DNA from: Hyphomonas sp.
GTDB taxonomy: Bacteria > Pseudomonadota > Alphaproteobacteria > Caulobacterales > Hyphomonadaceae
Assembly (NCBI GenBank): GCA_003486945.1
Contig: DNFL01000392.1
Location: forward strand, 1-6,483
Direction: 5' to 3'
DNA: 6,483 nt
The notes under the pieces are model-generated. The model was not told the DNA's origin. It did not search any database and was given only the letters and a program-made list of their open reading frames with translations. A program made the position numbers and the translations under genes. Position 1 is the stretch's first letter, and every line of letters begins with the position of its first letter. Shown here piece after piece: positions 4,723-6,483 of the stretch.

Positions 4723-5658
4723 ATGATGAAGACCCTTCTTTCAGCCGTCGCCCTCTCGGCACTCGCAGCCTGCCAGCTTCCCGCCACCAACCCTGCCCTC
4801 GAAACGACCGATCAAGGAGAAATTCAGATGTCGACCATCACCACCAAAGACGGCACCCAGATCTACTACAAGGACTGGGGCCCGAAAGACGCCCAACCCA
4901 TCGTGTTCCACCATGGCTGGCCGCTGACCGCCGATGACTGGGACAGCCAGATGCTGTTTTTCCTCTCGGAAGGCTACCGCGTCGTCGCCTTCGACCGCCG
5001 GGGTCAGGGCCGCTCGACCCAGACCGACATTGGCCATGATATGGATACCTTCGCCTCCGATACGGCTGACCTCGTCGCTGCGCTGGACCTGAAGAACGCC
5101 GTGCATATCGGTCACTCCACAGGCGGCGGCGTTGTTGCCCGCTATGTGGCCGGAGCCGAGCCGGGCCGTGTGTCGAAAGCCGTGCTGATCGGCGCAATCA
5201 CGCCGATCCTTGGCCAGACGGAGAGCAACCCGACCGGCGTGCCGCTGGAAGTGTTCGAAGGCTTCAAGGTCGCCCTCGCGAAAAACCGGGCCGAGTTCTA
5301 CCGCGAAATCCCCTCGGGGCCCTTTTACGGTTTCAACCGCGAAGGCGCCGTAGTCAGCCAGGGTCTGATCGAGAACTGGTGGCGCCAGGGTATGACCGGC
5401 AGCGCGAAAGCCCAGCTCGACACGATCAAGGCCTTCGCCGAGACGGATTTCACGGAAGACCTGAAGTCGATCACGGTGCCGGTGCTGGTGATGCATGGCG
5501 GCGACGACCAGATCGTGCCTGTGGACGAAACAGCACGCCGGGCAGCCGCCCTGCTGCCGAACGGATCGCTGAAGGTCTATGACGGCCTCTCGCACGGCCT
5601 GTTCGCCACGCATCCGGACCTGATCAATGCAGACCTCCTGGCCTTTGTCCGGAAGTAA
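4723..5658 (+). CDS. Alpha/beta-hydrolase, non-heme chloroperoxidase/arylesterase type, with lipoprotein signal
   Basis: A serine hydrolase of 311 residues from ATG 4723. Residues 1-17 form a lipoprotein signal: Lys3, a hydrophobic core, and the lipobox LAAC with Cys17. Gln18 at position +2 predicts outer-membrane sorting by the E. coli Lol rule. A linker follows, then at Met36 the text MSTITTKDGTQIYYKDWG, which is where ordinary members of this family begin. Counting from Met36, the enzyme has HHGWP (28-32, oxyanion region), the nucleophile elbow GHSTGG with Ser97, Asp227 (HGGDDQIVP) and His256 (LSHG), the same spacing as Ser94/Asp222/His251 of the Pseudomonas fluorescens aryl esterase. The family hydrolyses aryl esters and often shows perhydrolase/bromoperoxidase activity. 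ATG 4828 (Met36) has its own strong ribosome site and would give the family-standard 276 residues. The gene is divergent from the MarR-family regulator and ends before a strong terminator, so it is probably transcribed alone. Confidence 0.93.
   Translation: MMKTLLSAVALSALAACQLPATNPALETTDQGEIQMSTITTKDGTQIYYKDWGPKDAQPIVFHHGWPLTADDWDSQMLFFLSEGYRVVAFDRRGQGRSTQTDIGHDMDTFASDTADLVAALDLKNAVHIGHSTGGGVVARYVAGAEPGRVSKAVLIGAITPILGQTESNPTGVPLEVFEGFKVALAKNRAEFYREIPSGPFYGFNREGAVVSQGLIENWWRQGMTGSAKAQLDTIKAFAETDFTEDLKSITVPVLVMHGGDDQIVPVDETARRAAALLPNGSLKVYDGLSHGLFATHPDLINADLLAFVRK
4814..4820 (+). promoter_or_regulatory. Internal Shine-Dalgarno 2 of the hydrolase gene (cytoplasmic start)
   Basis: AAGGAGA lies exactly seven bases before the in-frame ATG 4828, within the coding sequence for the linker (Gln-Gly-Glu codons). 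It is at least as good as the first ribosome site and would start the enzyme without its signal peptide. Confidence 0.65.
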
Positions 5659-5682
5659 GCAGAAACCAGACCTTCAAACACA

Positions 5683-5715
5683 CCGGGCCGCCCCGAAAGG
5701 TGGCCCGGATTTTTT
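5683..5715 (+). terminator. Intrinsic (Rho-independent) terminator of the hydrolase gene
   Basis: A 10-bp GC-rich stem, CCGGGCCGCC (5683-5692) with GGTGGCCCGG (5699-5708) including one G-T pair, has the loop CCGAAA. It is followed by A and six T (5710-5715). It starts 24 bases after the hydrolase stop. It lies between converging genes, but on the minus strand the T-run is lacking, so it mainly serves the plus strand. Confidence 0.92.
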
Positions 5716-5723
5716 GTTTCCGC

Positions 5724-5939
5724 TCAGAAATCGTAGGCAATGCCTTTGCGTTCCCAGTCGCCGTAGCGGGTAGGTTCGATCGTCCGGGGGCCGCCGCGTT
5801 CGTCAGCCGGAAGTGCTGCGTCGGCGCTTTTGCGGGCGTCGGCCTCTTCCAGCGCGCGGCGGGCGGTTTCCGGCAGCGCGGCGCGGCGGGCGCGCTCTTC
5901 TTCGGAGAGCAGGTGCGATTCTGCAGGCTCTGCGGCCAT
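5724..5939 (-). CDS. DUF1674 / succinate dehydrogenase assembly factor 4 (SdhAF4)-like protein
   Basis: A 71-residue protein whose last 23 residues (GGPRTIEPTRYGDWERKG...DF) are the DUF1674 signature shared with mitochondrial SDHAF4. The N-terminal two-thirds is a charged, Ala/Glu/Arg-rich and probably disordered or helical segment (SEEERARRAALPETARRAL). In mitochondria SDHAF4 binds the flavinylated SdhA subunit and helps it join SdhB while protecting against oxidants; the bacterial role is inferred from that homology. ATG 5939 is chosen because it gives the usual small size and GGGAAGA lies six bases upstream. The open frame continues far upstream, but only as antisense to htpX. No sdh genes are in view. 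The gene is divergent from htpX across about 100 bases and converges with the hydrolase terminator. Confidence 0.87.
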   Translation of the reverse strand: MAAEPAESHLLSEEERARRAALPETARRALEEADARKSADAALPADERGGPRTIEPTRYGDWERKGIAYDF

Positions 5940-6041
5940 TGGCGGTCTTCCCGTTGTGTTTACCTTCCCCCATATAGGCTGCGCGAGGCGGCTTGTCCGC
6001 CCACCTGTTGATTTCTTTGCGTGACCGGAGTTTCCCCGCTG

Positions 6042-6483
6042 ATGGGCACAGCCAAGACCTTCCTTCTGCTCGCGGTAATGACCGCGTTGTTTGTCGGCAT
6101 CGGATACCTTGTCGGCGGCAGCGCCGGCATGGTCATCGCCTTCGTCGTGGCCGCTGGCATGAACGTGTTTGCCTGGTGGAATTCCGACAAGATCGTGCTG
6201 CGCATGCAGGGCGCGAAGGAAGTGCCGGAGGATACGACGAACCCGATGCTGCGCGCCTTCCGGCAGGATGTGGCGCGCCTGGCAGACCGCGCGGGCCTGC
6301 CGCAGCCGAAAGTCTACATCATCGACACGCCGCAGCCGAACGCCTTCGCCACCGGGCGCAATCCGCAGAACGCCGCTGTCGCGGCTACTTCCGGCCTGCT
6401 CAGCGTGCTGACGCGCGAGGAAACGGCGGGCGTGATGGCACACGAGCTGGCGCATGTGCAGAACCGCGACACGCTGACGATGA
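6042..6483 (+). CDS. htpX: Protease HtpX (M48 zinc metalloprotease), 5' part
   Basis: The first 147 residues of HtpX; the frame runs off the window end. HtpX is an inner-membrane zinc endoprotease with its catalytic site facing the cytoplasm, which degrades misfolded membrane proteins alongside FtsH. Two N-terminal membrane helices are visible (about residues 6-25 and 28-46), then [33 protein letters not shown] (89-108) and the zinc motif HELAH at 134-138 followed by NRDTLTM. All of these are highly conserved in the family. ATG 6042 fits the usual HtpX beginning (xxTAKTxxLLAxMTALFxGxGY). GGAG at 6027-6030 is 11 bases away, rather far. An in-frame GTG at 6021 would add seven residues and seems less likely. 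No convincing promoter is seen in the 102-base gap; a 5-bp stem GGCGG/CCGCC lies at 5987-6001. Confidence 0.95.
   Translation, partial: MGTAKTFLLLAVMTALFVGIGYLVGGSAGMVIAFVVAAGMNVFAWWNSDKIVLRMQGAKEVPEDTTNPMLRAFRQDVARLADRAGLPQPKVYIIDTPQPNAFATGRNPQNAAVAATSGLLSVLTREETAGVMAHELAHVQNRDTLTM

Noticed and set aside
4741..5613. A 290-codon open frame antisense to the hydrolase
   Set aside because: It is a shadow of a gene with a complete catalytic triad and shows no recognisable domain.
5940..6455. Extension of the SdhAF4-like frame upstream into a 243-residue protein
   Set aside because: The extra part is antisense to htpX and shows no conserved content. DUF1674 proteins are small, and ATG 5939 has an acceptable ribosome site.
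1..6483. Scan for tRNA, rRNA, CRISPR repeats, riboswitches and transposase genes
   Set aside because: No regularly spaced direct repeats, no tRNA-like cloverleaf noticed, and no transposase or integrase motifs in any plausible reading frame. This was by eye only.

Overview
The window is GC-rich, densely packed bacterial DNA, most likely from an alphaproteobacterium. A marine or aquatic Hyphomonadaceae-like genome is my guess. The basis is a DUF1674/SdhAF4-type small protein ending in the hallmark EPTRYGDWERKG...DF, an alphaproteobacterial-looking HtpX, three short-chain dehydrogenase (SDR) genes, and an intergenic palindromic repeat of the kind common in such genomes. No rRNA, tRNA, CRISPR array or transposase gene is visible.

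Layout. The left part (1-1415, + strand) holds the 3' end of one classical SDR gene and a complete second classical SDR gene (531-1415). A 94-residue protein of unknown function lies on the minus strand (1412-1696), sharing its stop tetranucleotide CTAG with the SDR and its start tetranucleotide CATG with an EamA/DMT-family transporter (1695-2651, +). A gene-free stretch of 425 bases (2652-3076) contains three hairpin-forming inverted repeats and, next to the following gene, an AT-rich palindrome that looks like an operator. It leads into an extended SDR of the aldehyde/dihydroflavonol-reductase type (3077-4099, +).

The most interesting part is the divergent pair at 4104-5658. It comprises an OhrR-like MarR-family regulator (minus strand) and an alpha/beta-hydrolase of the non-heme chloroperoxidase/arylesterase type (plus strand), separated by about 150 bases. 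This spacer holds four copies of a TTATCGCGATAA-like palindrome arranged as two 27-base composite sites. Each composite site sits at the predicted start point of one of two overlapping, face-to-face promoters. The regulator keeps the peroxide-sensing Cys but has His where one of the usual Cys-activating Tyr residues lies, and it has an oddly placed second Cys. The hydrolase gene has two in-frame starts, each with its own strong Shine-Dalgarno sequence. The first gives a lipoprotein and the second gives the ordinary cytoplasmic enzyme. I read the pair as a self-contained redox- or ligand-responsive switch controlling a hydrolase/perhydrolase that may be made in two cellular locations.

The right end holds a strong intrinsic terminator (5683-5715), the small SdhAF4-like gene (5724-5939, minus) and, divergent from it, the 5' part of htpX (6042 to the window edge, +), a membrane zinc protease of envelope quality control.
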